64,000 nucleotides of DNA, from NCBI GenBank assembly GCA_964246705.1, contig CAXTRQ010000001.1, positions 81,872 to 145,871 of the forward strand, read 5' to 3'. The position numbers and the translations under genes were made by a program. This document shows, in pieces, positions 1 through 8,891 of the stretch (positions within the stretch are counted from its first letter, which is position 1; each line of letters begins with the position of its first letter). The notes below the pieces were generated by a model. It saw nothing but the letters and a program-made list of their open reading frames with translations. It had not been told where the DNA came from and ran no database searches. The DNA comes from DASZCR01 sp964246705 (lineage in GTDB: Bacteria > Acidobacteriota > Blastocatellia > Pyrinomonadales > Pyrinomonadaceae).

Positions 1-1218
1 GTCAATGCCTTCATCTAACACCGGCTGCGCCGCAGGACGACTCGACGCGCCCGCTCTTTCGGCAGCCGCGTTGTTGTTCTGCCCGACAATCGGATTAGCC
101 GTCTTGACTTCGGCTCCATGCGCCGCAGTGTTCTCTCGCGGCGCAGTCGCCGCAGAGGACGCGTTGGCAGGCGCAGCAGTCCTGACGCCGACCGCCGCCC
201 CCGCATCAGCGCCTTCGTCCGGCGGAGCCGATTCGCGCAACTTCGCGTATGACCTGCCGAGTCTCTCGTAAGCCTCCTCGTCCTTCGGGTCAAGTCGAAC
301 CGCCTGCTCGTAGGCGTCAACCGATTCGCGCCAGCGTCCCAGCCTTGCGTAAGTACTGCCCAATGCGAAGTACGCTTCAGGATTGTTTTTATCGAGGACG
401 ATGGCTTGTCGAAATTCTGCGACCGCCTCTTCATAACGACCTGCGCGGCCATGTTTGAGGCCGAGGTTGTAGTAAGTCTTGGGGTCGCTCGAATTGAGTC
501 GTGCGCTAACGTCCGGGCTTTCGACCTTCACCGTCGTTGCGCGCTTTTCCGGCTCAGATGATTTTGGCGTAGCGCCCCGGTCTCTGGAATTGTTGTTGGG
601 AAGACGGCTACCGACCTCGACGCCCTTCGCCGCCGCCAGTCCTCCTTCGCGCATGGGTTCGACGCCGCTTTTCCCCTTAACCGTCAACAGAGTCAGTGGC
701 GGGTGCGCGGCGTAGTCAGGCCGCCGCCGGAGGGCCTGATTGTATGCTTCCTGCGCCGCCGCTTCGCGCCCAAGTTTCCGATAGACCTGACTCAAATTGA
801 AGAACGGCTCACCCCACTTCGGGTAGATTCCGACGGCTCTTTCAAACGCGGCAGCCGACTGCCCGTAGAGTCCGTTATTGCTTAAAGCTATTCCGAGTCC
901 GTTATAAGCCTCCCCATCTCTGCTGTTGAGGCTAACGGCCTGCCGGTAGACACCGATAGCATCCTCCCAGCGTCCCAACTCTGAATAGACATTACCGAGG
1001 CTGTAGTAAGCGTGCTCATTCTTCGAGTCAAGGGCGATGGCCTGCCTGAAGGCCGTCGCCGCTTCTGCCAGCCTGCCTTCGAGCGCAAACCTCGCGCCGT
1101 CACGATAGTAGACGGCGGCCTGCGCTCCATCCTGAAACACCACGGCCTTAGAACTTGCGACGAGCACGACGAAGCTCATCGTGCATAAAACGAAGCTGAA
1201 CAAAAAATTCTTTTTCAT
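1..1218 (-). CDS. Exported TPR-repeat protein, truncated by window edge
   Basis: Reading leftward from the ATG at 1216-1218 the frame stays open to base 1, giving 406 codons without a stop, so the C-terminus lies outside the window. Residues 1-25 form a signal peptide (MKKNFLFSF, hydrophobic core, then SSKA). At least three tetratricopeptide repeats follow (for example AYYSLGNVYSELGRWEDAIGVYRQA), then a Pro/Ser/Lys-rich linker, two more TPRs (TYYNLGLKHGRAGRYEEAV) and an Ala-rich low-complexity tail. TPRs are protein-protein interaction scaffolds; no enzymatic domain is visible. The protein is probably periplasmic or envelope-located. A 372-base spacer separates it from the gene upstream, so it probably has its own promoter. 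Family assignment is firm; the specific role is unknown. Confidence 0.85.
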   Translation of the reverse strand, partial: MKKNFLFSFVLCTMSFVVLVASSKAVVFQDGAQAAVYYRDGARFALEGRLAEAATAFRQAIALDSKNEHAYYSLGNVYSELGRWEDAIGVYRQAVSLNSRDGEAYNGLGIALSNNGLYGQSAAAFERAVGIYPKWGEPFFNLSQVYRKLGREAAAQEAYNQALRRRPDYAAHPPLTLLTVKGKSGVEPMREGGLAAAKGVEVGSRLPNNNSRDRGATPKSSEPEKRATTVKVESPDVSARLNSSDPKTYYNLGLKHGRAGRYEEAVAEFRQAIVLDKNNPEAYFALGSTYARLGRWRESVDAYEQAVRLDPKDEEAYERLGRSYAKLRESAPPDEGADAGAAVGVRTAAPANASSAATAPRENTAAHGAEVKTANPIVGQNNNAAAERAGASSRPAAQPVLDEGID

Positions 1219-1590
1219 AGGGCACTCAACAATTGCTTACCGGAAGCGAGACGCTCAGGAGGACGTGAGGCTACTACCATTGCCTGCCGGAACTGTCTGA
1301 AAATCAATTTTTTGAAAGGGGATTTAGTACTTTGGCGGGAGAGCCTACAAGTAACTTTCTTCGTACCTGAGTGGCGGATTATATGCTAATCAACCCGCGT
1401 TGTCCACGGCACATACGACGCTCTCCGGCATGCTGAGTTGCGCGTAAGTTGTCGGCAGTTATTAAGAGGAGAGCGACACTTCAAACAGCCTCGTTAGAGA
1501 TAAACAACCCGACATGCCTTACCGCTACTAAGGTTCCAGCGAGCGACAAGAGGGCGCTTGATGCGCGCACCCTCAACTAAGGCTGACACC
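1219..1590. other. Intergenic spacer, no gene recognised
   Basis: This 372-base stretch separates two leftward genes. I see no convincing ORF, RNA gene or strong hairpin. It presumably carries the promoter of the TPR gene and the 3' end of the upstream operon. Confidence 0.5.
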
Positions 1591-2523
1591 TCACTCTATT
1601 CCGAGAAACGCTCTCGCCTCGCGCGTAGCCACTTCGACTATGTCTTCTTCGTCGTCGGGCTGTACCGGGGTTGAAGCCAAAAAGGCCTGCGCGGCTAACT
1701 GCCGGTTGACCGCGCTGACCTTACCCTCGGCGATGTGGTAAGCGACGGCCCGCGCGGCTGCTTCGGACGGCATGTGTTGCAGGAGGTAGAGCGTGATGCC
1801 CGACGCGTCCGCGTTGTTCTGCGTCTCCTCCCTCTGGAAGAATGCGAGCACTTCGTCGTTGGCCTCCGGCCTCTTCTCAAGCAGCAGCTGCACTTCCGGC
1901 AGCGAAGCAATGATGCGCTCCCTCACCTTCTTGGTGCTAGCGAGCATCAGCGTGAAGTGTATGTCGCTGCTCGCAAACTGTTGTAACGCCCTGCTGAACT
2001 CGTCCTTACTCATCGCCGCGCCCTCATTCTCGTCCGCCTCCGTGCTGAAATGTACGCCGCCCGGCAGGCGTCGGTAGAGTTCGACCGGTCTACCGTGGCT
2101 GGGTGGGACTTCTCTCAGAGCATGGAGCACCTCCGGCATGCCTCCCCACTTGCTGATTAGTTGTGTGATCCTGCCGTTCTCGACGCGGGTCACCACTGCG
2201 GCGTGCGTGATCTCCGAACCTATCTTGTATATTACTATGTCACCGACAATTGGCGCGCTCAGCAACTCCTGCATGTGGTCGTCGTCGAGGAAGGTTTCCG
2301 CGATCTCGAACCAACCGTGCGAGCGCGCGAACGCGCGGCCAAAGCAGTTGTAGTCGCAAGTTCCCGGACGGACTTCTATGACACCGGGGAAGTTTCTCGC
2401 CAGCCAAGCCGAAGCCTCTTCCACTTCCCCGTCCGTCACCACATGCAGTTCGTCGCATGGGGGAGGGCCGCCGACATGACAGTGGGGAACGGCTCTGCCT
2501 TTAGTCGTCCTGAAGGTAGTCAT
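1591..2523 (-). CDS. Cys/His-domain protein, possible papain-like fold (DUF7689-like)
   Basis: The protein has 310 residues and no signal peptide. The N-terminal half (about 50-145) contains TCDYNCFGRAF (Cys60), then GDIVIYK and THAAVV (His107), then SKWGG. A Cys followed by GD..Y and a His is the pattern of NlpC/P60- and CHAP-type papain-fold domains, and resembles an uncharacterised family I recall as DUF7689. The C-terminal half (about 165-300) is helical and contains MSKDEFSRALQQFA, with no family I recognise. The gene lies 77 bases downstream of the radical SAM gene on the same strand and probably belongs to its operon, where a cysteine peptidase-like domain could process or bind a peptide. 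That role is inference; catalysis is unproven. Confidence 0.6.
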   Translation of the reverse strand: MTTFRTTKGRAVPHCHVGGPPPCDELHVVTDGEVEEASAWLARNFPGVIEVRPGTCDYNCFGRAFARSHGWFEIAETFLDDDHMQELLSAPIVGDIVIYKIGSEITHAAVVTRVENGRITQLISKWGGMPEVLHALREVPPSHGRPVELYRRLPGGVHFSTEADENEGAAMSKDEFSRALQQFASSDIHFTLMLASTKKVRERIIASLPEVQLLLEKRPEANDEVLAFFQREETQNNADASGITLYLLQHMPSEAAARAVAYHIAEGKVSAVNRQLAAQAFLASTPVQPDDEEDIVEVATREARAFLGIE

Positions 2524-2600
2524 AAAAGATGTCTCCGCAGAGTATAAACGTATGCGGCTCCCGGGGCCGGAGTAAGATGCGTGGATCGGCGCTCAACGAC

Positions 2601-4682
2601 CTACGGGTGGCAGTCGGACACTTCAATCAACCCTTGGCGGGCCAGCGCGTCTAGTCCGTACAGGCCGGCCTTTACTGCCGGCACGCCGATGATCTCTTCG
2701 TCGGGGGAAAAGGCGGAGGCGACTTCCAGCATGTTGCGCGCGCCGTCGCATGCGCGCAGCAGCTCGCTGGTCAACTCGTTGAGTTGCATGATCCTGATAT
2801 CGTCCCCCGCCTTTAGCAGAACGAGCGTGACATCCCCTTCCGGAATGTGGTCGAGCCTCTCGCCCCGCTGGAGGCACCTCATCAAGCGCTTGTAATCGGC
2901 TCGTGCCGAAACCAGCCGCGCGCCGCCTGCCACCACCGGCACGTCGCCGACGCCGAAGGTGCGGGACGGCTTCGTCGCGCCGCGCGCGCGGCCATGGCAG
3001 ACAGCCGGGAGGTCTTCGCGGAGAGATAATAAAGCGGCCTCGGACTCGACCATGGTCGCCACGAGGGCGGGGCGCTGCGCCATCCCTCTCAGGTAGCACG
3101 AGCGCACGAAGTCGAGCAGGTCGTGCGAGAACGACGCGCTCGCGTAGTATGCGCGGTCACGCGCCTCACTCGGAGTGACTGAGTGACCGCGCGCGGGCGT
3201 CCACTCTCGCCAAGCGTCGAAGACGCGCAGGAGGTCGCCGCTGTCCCGGTGGAGCATTAACATCAACCAACGGTGCTTCGACATCCCCTTAAGGAAAAAC
3301 TCCCTTAGCTCTTTGAGGTAATAACGATCCAGCCAGCGCGTCGGGACGGCGTAGAAGTTGGTGAAGATATCGCGGTGCGAGACGATCATCGCGCGATCCT
3401 CCGGCGATTGCTCCCACCCTTGGAAGGACATGTCCGAGAAAATCTCGTCGTAGACCAACTCGCTCATGTACTGCGTCGTGATCGGGGTCTCCGCGAGCGG
3501 CGCAAGCAGATGGAGTTGCAGGTCGGCACGCTGGTGGCGCGCGGCCTCCATGAGAAATCCGATTGTCGCCCGCAGGTCGTCTTTTGTCTCCTCCGGAAAT
3601 CCGGTGATGAGCGAGACGGTGGTGCTGATCCGCCGACCGCACGACTGCCTGACGCGCGCGCGCGCCTCGGGTATGTCGAGCCGCTTGTTAATGAGTCCCT
3701 GCACCCGCTCGGAGCCAGAGTCGATGCCGATGAAGAGACCGTAGCAGCCAGCCCGCGCCATGCGGAGGATCAGTTCCTCGTCCAAGCAGTCGGTGCGAGC
3801 GCTGCAACTCCAAGTCAGCCGCTCGCCCGAGTCCTCGATGGCTTCGCAGAAGGCTAGAACCTTCTTCCGATCCACCGTGAACATGTCGTGCGCCAGCGTG
3901 AAGTAACTGGTTCCGTAGCGCCTCTTCACCGCCACCATCTGCTCAACGAGCACACGCGGCGACTTCATCCTGAACCTGCGGCGGAAGAAGTCGTTCGTCG
4001 AGCAGAAGCTGCACGCGAACGGGCACCCGCGGCCAGCTTCAAGCGCGGCGTAGCTGCTCTGTTCCATGTGCGGGTAGAGGTGGAAGGCGGGCATCGGAAG
4101 ACTGTCGAGGTCTTCGATCACGGGGGCGTTCGGGTTTCGCACGACTTCGCCTCTTTCCCGGTACGTGACGCCGCCGACGTGCGCGCACCCCTCACCGCCA
4201 CGCGCTATCGCGTCGAGCAAGAGGGGCAGCGTGGCTTCCGCCTCCCCGCGCACGACGTAATCAATGAACGGGAACGCCTTCAACGTGGATACGTCCACCA
4301 CAGAAGCCTGCGGCCCGCCCAAGACAATCGCAGCCCCGGGGTGTTCCGCCTTCACACCTTCGGCGAGGCGGAGCGTCAGCGGGTAAGTGCTACAGATCGT
4401 GCTGAAGCCGAAGACATCGAACGACTCGGACGCGATGCGGGGGATAACATACGAAGAAAAGTCGTCGCCCCCCCGACGCGCCGCGCCCGATGCGAGGTAG
4501 TCGTAATACAGGTGGTTGAGGTCAATGATGTGCGGGGCGATGCCCAGCCCTTCGAGCACAGCCGCGAGGCTCAGCACGCCGAGCGGGGCGTGTTCGGCGA
4601 TCAAGCGCAACGCGTCCGACGCGGCCACTTGCCGCTCGTTGAACTCGGTCACGGTAGGTGGGCTGATCAGGCAAACTTTCAT
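2601..4682 (-). CDS. B12-binding-domain radical SAM protein with PqqD-like C-terminus
   Basis: The protein has 693 residues. Residues 1-165 form a cobalamin-binding-like Rossmann domain (APLGVLSLAAVLEG, then IVLGGPQAS). The radical SAM core begins at GRGCPFACSFCSTN with CxxxCxxC cysteines 220, 224 and 227, which ligate the 4Fe-4S cluster that cleaves S-adenosylmethionine. It continues through SCSARTDCLDEELILRMARAG and LFIGIDSGSERV. The last 95 residues (from about 600) resemble a PqqD-like domain (LNELTSELLRACDG, then a winged-helix-like end), the fold that serves as RiPP recognition element. B12-radical SAM proteins methylate or rearrange unactivated carbons. A 78-residue peptide gene sits 80 bases upstream on the same strand, which suggests peptide modification. 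Domain calls are firm; the substrate is inferred. Confidence 0.85.
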   Translation of the reverse strand: MKVCLISPPTVTEFNERQVAASDALRLIAEHAPLGVLSLAAVLEGLGIAPHIIDLNHLYYDYLASGAARRGGDDFSSYVIPRIASESFDVFGFSTICSTYPLTLRLAEGVKAEHPGAAIVLGGPQASVVDVSTLKAFPFIDYVVRGEAEATLPLLLDAIARGGEGCAHVGGVTYRERGEVVRNPNAPVIEDLDSLPMPAFHLYPHMEQSSYAALEAGRGCPFACSFCSTNDFFRRRFRMKSPRVLVEQMVAVKRRYGTSYFTLAHDMFTVDRKKVLAFCEAIEDSGERLTWSCSARTDCLDEELILRMARAGCYGLFIGIDSGSERVQGLINKRLDIPEARARVRQSCGRRISTTVSLITGFPEETKDDLRATIGFLMEAARHQRADLQLHLLAPLAETPITTQYMSELVYDEIFSDMSFQGWEQSPEDRAMIVSHRDIFTNFYAVPTRWLDRYYLKELREFFLKGMSKHRWLMLMLHRDSGDLLRVFDAWREWTPARGHSVTPSEARDRAYYASASFSHDLLDFVRSCYLRGMAQRPALVATMVESEAALLSLREDLPAVCHGRARGATKPSRTFGVGDVPVVAGGARLVSARADYKRLMRCLQRGERLDHIPEGDVTLVLLKAGDDIRIMQLNELTSELLRACDGARNMLEVASAFSPDEEIIGVPAVKAGLYGLDALARQGLIEVSDCHP

Positions 4683-4762
4683 AGGAACCTCTTAACGAGA
4701 GATAAACGCTGCCGGACGGAGGGAGACCTCCGGCATCTTCTGCTGCGGCAGCGCGCGGGCAG

Positions 4763-4999
4763 CTACTTCTTATAGGGCTTGCTCCCCGCCTCCTTCGCGC
4801 CAGCCCTCTTCGCCGCTCCCGCCCTCGGTCGCCTGAGTGTGATGTTCGTCTCAACGAGCGGCGGGGGGTCGTCGCTATGCGAGGCCGCATGTATGCCCGC
4901 GAGTTGAACACTGATCAACTTTCTCAGGGACTCCCGCTGCTCATCGGTCAACGTCAACCCCGGCGGAAGTTCTACAGTAACCTTTTTCTGTTGCGCCAT
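4763..4999 (-). CDS. Small 78-aa protein, candidate RiPP precursor
   Basis: The ATG at 4997-4999 is preceded by a strong GGAGG Shine-Dalgarno eight bases away, which fixes the start; a longer open frame running into the kinase gene is an artefact. The peptide starts MAQQKKVTVELPPG, has a helical stretch around 17-36 (LTDEQRESLRKLISVQ), then DDPPPLVE, and ends in a Lys/Ala/Gly-rich tail (KRAGAKEAGSKPYKK). It has no cysteine and no signal peptide. It lies 53 bases after the kinase and 80 bases before the B12-radical SAM gene. Helical leader plus simple-composition tail next to a PqqD-fused radical SAM enzyme fits a RiPP precursor, but it could equally be a kinase partner or a DNA-binding basic peptide. 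Confidence 0.7.
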   Translation of the reverse strand: MAQQKKVTVELPPGLTLTDEQRESLRKLISVQLAGIHAASHSDDPPPLVETNITLRRPRAGAAKRAGAKEAGSKPYKK

Positions 5000-5052
5000 T
5001 GTTTCCTCCTGTGTGGTGGCTCCGGACAGATAATCCGGGCCAAAAGAGTCGG

Positions 5053-7611
5053 TTATGGGCTGGGCACCGGCGCTACGGTCGTCGAGCCGCCGTCCGTGCC
5101 GAGATTCATTCGTTGCAGGAGTTCCCCGAACCTCGGGTCTTGCCTTAGCGTGTCGGAGAACGGACTGACGTTCACATAGACGAGCAGGATGTCCTGCTCG
5201 TCGTAAGCCTTGTTGAGCCACTCGAATGCCGCATCCTTGTCGCCGAGGGCCGTGTAAAGGATTGCGAACCTGTAAGGCGAGACGAACTGCCGCTTGGTCA
5301 GATCTTGCAACTCGGCCAGTATCGCGCGCGCCTCGTCCGGCCTGCCCGCCGCGGCGCGCGTGTAACCGAGCATGGACAGCGCCATGGAGTGGCGGTTGGA
5401 GAGAGCCATCGCCTTTTCGTAGCTTGCGGCGGCGGCGTCGTACCGCCCCGCTTGCGTGTAGGCCCACCCCAAGTAATAGTGCGCGGGGAAGGAGTTCGGG
5501 AACATGTCCCTGTTCTTTTCGAGGAGGCCAATGGCCTCGTCGTACCTGCCCATGTAGAAGGGGAACAGTGCGACATCCGTGTTGATGATGGGCGAGAGCG
5601 GGTCGAGTTCCTGCGCTTTTCTCAACTCTCGAAGAGACTCTTCGAGCCTTCCGCGCGCCAGCAGGGACGAGGCATACCATTGATGGCCGGTCGCGTAGTT
5701 AGGGCTTAGCTCGATAGCTCGCCGCAGGTCTGCCTCGCCGCCCTCCCAGTCGCGCTCAGCGTGCGTTTTGATGAACCCGAGGGTGGCGTACGCCTCGCCG
5801 AGAGAGCCATCCAACTCCAGCGCCTTGGCGGCCGCCGCTCTGGCGCGCATGTAGGATTCGCGCGGCTTGATGCCCCCGGCGAGGACGTAGGCATCGGCGA
5901 GACCCGCGTACCCCAAGGCGAAATCCGGATCAATGTCAATGGCCTGTTGGAAATGCTCGATGGCCTGCCGAAGAGCGTCGCCGGTTCTCTTGCTCCAGTC
6001 CCGGCGGCCTTTAAGGTAGTGGTCGTAGGCGATCGGGTTCACCTCCAGCCGCTTGGTCGTTGTGGCCTTGGCCTCGCTGCCCGAGCCGCTCATTAGAGTT
6101 CTTACGATCTCGCGGGTAATTGTGTCCTCCACAGAAAGGATCTCGGGGGGACTCGTGATGAACTGGCTGCCCCAGATGCGGCTGTGGTCTCGCACATCAA
6201 TCAGTTCGGTTGTCACACGCAGGTTCTCGCCTGCCCCTGTGAGCTTCCCTATCAGGACAGCTTCCACGCCGAGGGCCGAGCCGGCTGCGGCGGCGTCAAC
6301 GTCGCGCCCCCGGTACTTGGCGACGGAGTTGCGCGATATCACTTTGACGCCCGACAATCTCCCTAGGCTCTCGATCAAGGCGTCTGTGACGCCCTCACTC
6401 AAGTAGTCCATGCTCTCGTCGTTAGTCTCGTTTACGAACGGGAGTACCGCCACAGAATTCACGGGCGCGTGCTGCCACCAGCCGCGCGGCCCAACGTACA
6501 GTGAGGCCAGCGCCAGAAGAGGCAGCGTGAGCGCCACCGCCATGAGCCGGCGGGGGCGTCGCGTCGTGCCCACAGGGGCGACGACGGATGCTGCCCGTCC
6601 GAAGGGAGAGAGGCGAAACTCGTTGCTGCGACTGACAAGCCTCCGGTAGAGAGAGTCGAGACTGGAGCCCCGGAGAGGGCGCACGCTCTGCGCTCCGAGG
6701 CCGTCGACCTCGCCCCCGTTCAAGTCGTCTAGGAACTCTTGCGCGGACTGGTAGCGCTCACCCGGCTGCTTAGCCAGCGCTCTGAGCGTAACCCGGTCAA
6801 GCGCAGGCGGCACGGACGGATTGTAATTTGAGGGAGGCGGTGGCTGGGCCGGGCTGATTATTTGGGCAAAGATTTCGACAACGCTGGGCGCGGCGAAGGC
6901 GGGCCTTCCGGCCAAGCATTCATAGAGTACCGCACCAACGGAGAATAGGTCGCCGCGCTCGTCAACCGCCGCCGCCGTCGCTTGCTCGGGTGACACGTAC
7001 AGCGGCGTCCCGAGCACGGCCCCGTCGAGCGTCCGGGTCGGGAGGTCAGCCAAAGCATCGCCGGTCGCGTGCTCCATAATGACGGAGGAGGTCGCTGCGG
7101 TTGCGACTCCCGCCTCTTCGTCGCACAGCGACTTCGCAAGGCCGAAGTCGAGCACCTTGACCAGCCCTTTCTCGCTGAGGATGATATTCGAGGGCTTCAC
7201 GTCGCGGTGAATGATTCCCTTCCGGTGCGCCTCGGCGACCGCCTCCAGCACACCCCGGATAACCTTTAACCCCGCCTCGATGCTCATCCTTCCGGCGTCC
7301 AAAACGTCGGATAGGGTCTGCCCGCGCAGTAACTCCATGACGATGAACGGGCGACCCTGATCCGTCTCGCCGTAGTCGTAGACGGTAGCGATATTGGGGT
7401 GATTCAGAACAGAGGCCGAGCGCGCCTCGCGCATAAACCTCGCGCGCGACATGCGCCTGTTGCGCACGCCGCCGAGAAACTTGACGGCGACCTGCCGGCC
7501 CAACCGGACATCCTCCGCAGCGAAGACAACGCCCATTCCGCCCTCGCCCAACTTACTTAGAAGCCGGTAATGTGAGACGATCTGGCCCGCCGTGATGTCT
7601 TCGAGGTTCAT
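5053..7611 (-). CDS. Membrane Ser/Thr protein kinase with TolB-like and TPR domains
   Basis: The protein has 852 residues. The Hanks-type kinase domain covers about 15-300: glycine loop GEGGMGVV, VAVK lysine, catalytic loop HRDVKPSN, DFGLAKS magnesium site and GTPLYVSPEQA activation segment, so it should be active. About 25 extra residues lie between DFG and the GTP motif. One membrane segment follows around 360-380 (MAVALTLPLLALASLYV). The outer half has a TolB/FlgO-like domain (SVAVLPFVNETND to IWGSQF) and then TPRs to about 830 (for example AHYYLGWAYTQAGRYDAAAAS). This architecture is common in Acidobacteriota and senses envelope signals through the TPR part. AGGA nine bases before the ATG supports the start. 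It probably leads the operon with the 78-aa peptide and radical SAM gene. Its phosphothreonine targets could include the FHA regulator at 8892-10808. Confidence 0.93.
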   Translation of the reverse strand: MNLEDITAGQIVSHYRLLSKLGEGGMGVVFAAEDVRLGRQVAVKFLGGVRNRRMSRARFMREARSASVLNHPNIATVYDYGETDQGRPFIVMELLRGQTLSDVLDAGRMSIEAGLKVIRGVLEAVAEAHRKGIIHRDVKPSNIILSEKGLVKVLDFGLAKSLCDEEAGVATAATSSVIMEHATGDALADLPTRTLDGAVLGTPLYVSPEQATAAAVDERGDLFSVGAVLYECLAGRPAFAAPSVVEIFAQIISPAQPPPPSNYNPSVPPALDRVTLRALAKQPGERYQSAQEFLDDLNGGEVDGLGAQSVRPLRGSSLDSLYRRLVSRSNEFRLSPFGRAASVVAPVGTTRRPRRLMAVALTLPLLALASLYVGPRGWWQHAPVNSVAVLPFVNETNDESMDYLSEGVTDALIESLGRLSGVKVISRNSVAKYRGRDVDAAAAGSALGVEAVLIGKLTGAGENLRVTTELIDVRDHSRIWGSQFITSPPEILSVEDTITREIVRTLMSGSGSEAKATTTKRLEVNPIAYDHYLKGRRDWSKRTGDALRQAIEHFQQAIDIDPDFALGYAGLADAYVLAGGIKPRESYMRARAAAAKALELDGSLGEAYATLGFIKTHAERDWEGGEADLRRAIELSPNYATGHQWYASSLLARGRLEESLRELRKAQELDPLSPIINTDVALFPFYMGRYDEAIGLLEKNRDMFPNSFPAHYYLGWAYTQAGRYDAAAASYEKAMALSNRHSMALSMLGYTRAAAGRPDEARAILAELQDLTKRQFVSPYRFAILYTALGDKDAAFEWLNKAYDEQDILLVYVNVSPFSDTLRQDPRFGELLQRMNLGTDGGSTTVAPVPSP

Positions 7612-7802
7612 GTGAGTTGTTCCTCATGTGGAGGCCAAAGCTGGGTTCCGCATGATAAAAGCGTTGGGCTTTGAACGCGCGCGAACAGACGGTTGGCGGC
7701 TGGTGCTCGCCCCCACCGGGCGTATAAGCTCTTGAAAAACAGCGCCGCATTGTACTCCCCTAACCCGAGGAGATACAGAACATTTTTTCGGCTGGCGACC
7801 TC

Positions 7803-8705
7803 CTAGCCACGCTCCGGGTCGGGCATCAGGTAGCCGTCAACTACGCTCGCACCTGACTCAAAAATGATCCGGTCAACGTGTTCGATGGCGTCCACCGCCC
7901 CCGCGCCGTCCTCGCTGAAGGCAGGGCCTATCCACATCGCCTCCCACTCGATGTCGCCGACGACCCCGTGCGCCCGCTTCCAGTCGTCCACCCTATCGTC
8001 CACCCAGCCGCGCAATTTCCAGAATAACGGATTGACGTGACTGGCATAGATGTCACCTAGATAGTCGTACGCCGGGGCGTCCCAATGGCGATCTATGTCC
8101 CGCGCGACCACGGTCGTAGGCCGGTAGCCGACCGGCGAGGGTGCCGCCCAGCGCAGATGCATGTCGTTGCTAATAGTGAATTCAATCTCCGAGCCAAGAC
8201 GCCCGAGCGTCACTGCCCGCAAATAATCCTCGTCCTTATACTGCCTCTCCCACGGAGCTAAGTGCCGCTCGTAGTAATCCTCTGACTTTAATCCTTCGAG
8301 TCCCGAGTCTGGAAAGTTCGGGACGGGGTAGTCCGGGTCATCAGGAGGCGGCACGCGCCGCCAACTGTCTATGCGCGCCGGGCCGTGCCCCTCAGCCAGC
8401 GCCAACATCCAGCGGTTCATGTAGAGAAAGTCCTCACCGGAATCGTTATCGGGCAGCGGGCGACCCCGCGAGTCGAGCGCAGGCCGGGGCGGAACCCAAA
8501 AAGGAGCGATCTCTTCCACAGCCCGCCGTTCCTTCTCCGTGAGCCGCAGCCACGAATGGCGCAACTTATGCCAGATGTAAAAGTGAAGACGCCAGCGGCG
8601 CTGAGCCAACTCGGTGATCAACCCGACTGGCAAGGTGCGCTTCACTCTCATGTTCCCCCAATAAGGCGTATCCACGCCCCGTCGAGATGGCAAGCCGCGT
8701 GCCAC
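7803..8705 (-). CDS. Tyrosinase/haemocyanin-like protein, probably degenerate
   Basis: The protein has 300 residues, or 282 if translation starts at the internal ATG at 8651 (preceded by GGGGG). The segment SNDMHLRWAA followed by SHVNPLFWKLRGWVDD resembles the copper-site regions of tyrosinase-type proteins, where a His precedes the NPxFW segment and another His normally follows it. Here that second position is Arg (KLRGW), so a complete dinuclear copper site is unlikely. It has no signal peptide and is rich in Trp, Pro and Asp. PvdJ/PvdD/PvdP-like proteins share this motif pattern. It is monocistronic, with 190 bases separating it from the kinase start downstream. The family call is tentative; no activity is claimed. 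Confidence 0.5.
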   Translation of the reverse strand: MARGLPSRRGVDTPYWGNMRVKRTLPVGLITELAQRRWRLHFYIWHKLRHSWLRLTEKERRAVEEIAPFWVPPRPALDSRGRPLPDNDSGEDFLYMNRWMLALAEGHGPARIDSWRRVPPPDDPDYPVPNFPDSGLEGLKSEDYYERHLAPWERQYKDEDYLRAVTLGRLGSEIEFTISNDMHLRWAAPSPVGYRPTTVVARDIDRHWDAPAYDYLGDIYASHVNPLFWKLRGWVDDRVDDWKRAHGVVGDIEWEAMWIGPAFSEDGAGAVDAIEHVDRIIFESGASVVDGYLMPDPERG

Positions 8706-8891
8706 ATGTTGCGCGGCGCAGGGAGGGCATGTATGCGAGGACGCTACGGATGAAGCCGCCCTCCTGCTATCAACTGTGATATGGCGCGGACGCAGGATGG
8801 AAAAGCCTCTTGTCGTCCGATGCCAGTCTCACGTATGCTTGCGTCGCTACAATCCGATGGCGGTACCCGCCGCCCTGCTGCCCCTGCTGAT

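Noticed and set aside
3888..4775. 295-codon frame opposite the radical SAM gene
   Set aside because: It is a shadow of GC-rich coding DNA, with no family motif.
4763..5680. Long 305-codon frame ending in the 78-aa peptide
   Set aside because: Its first three quarters are antisense-like noise over the kinase 3' end; the real start with GGAGG is at 4999.
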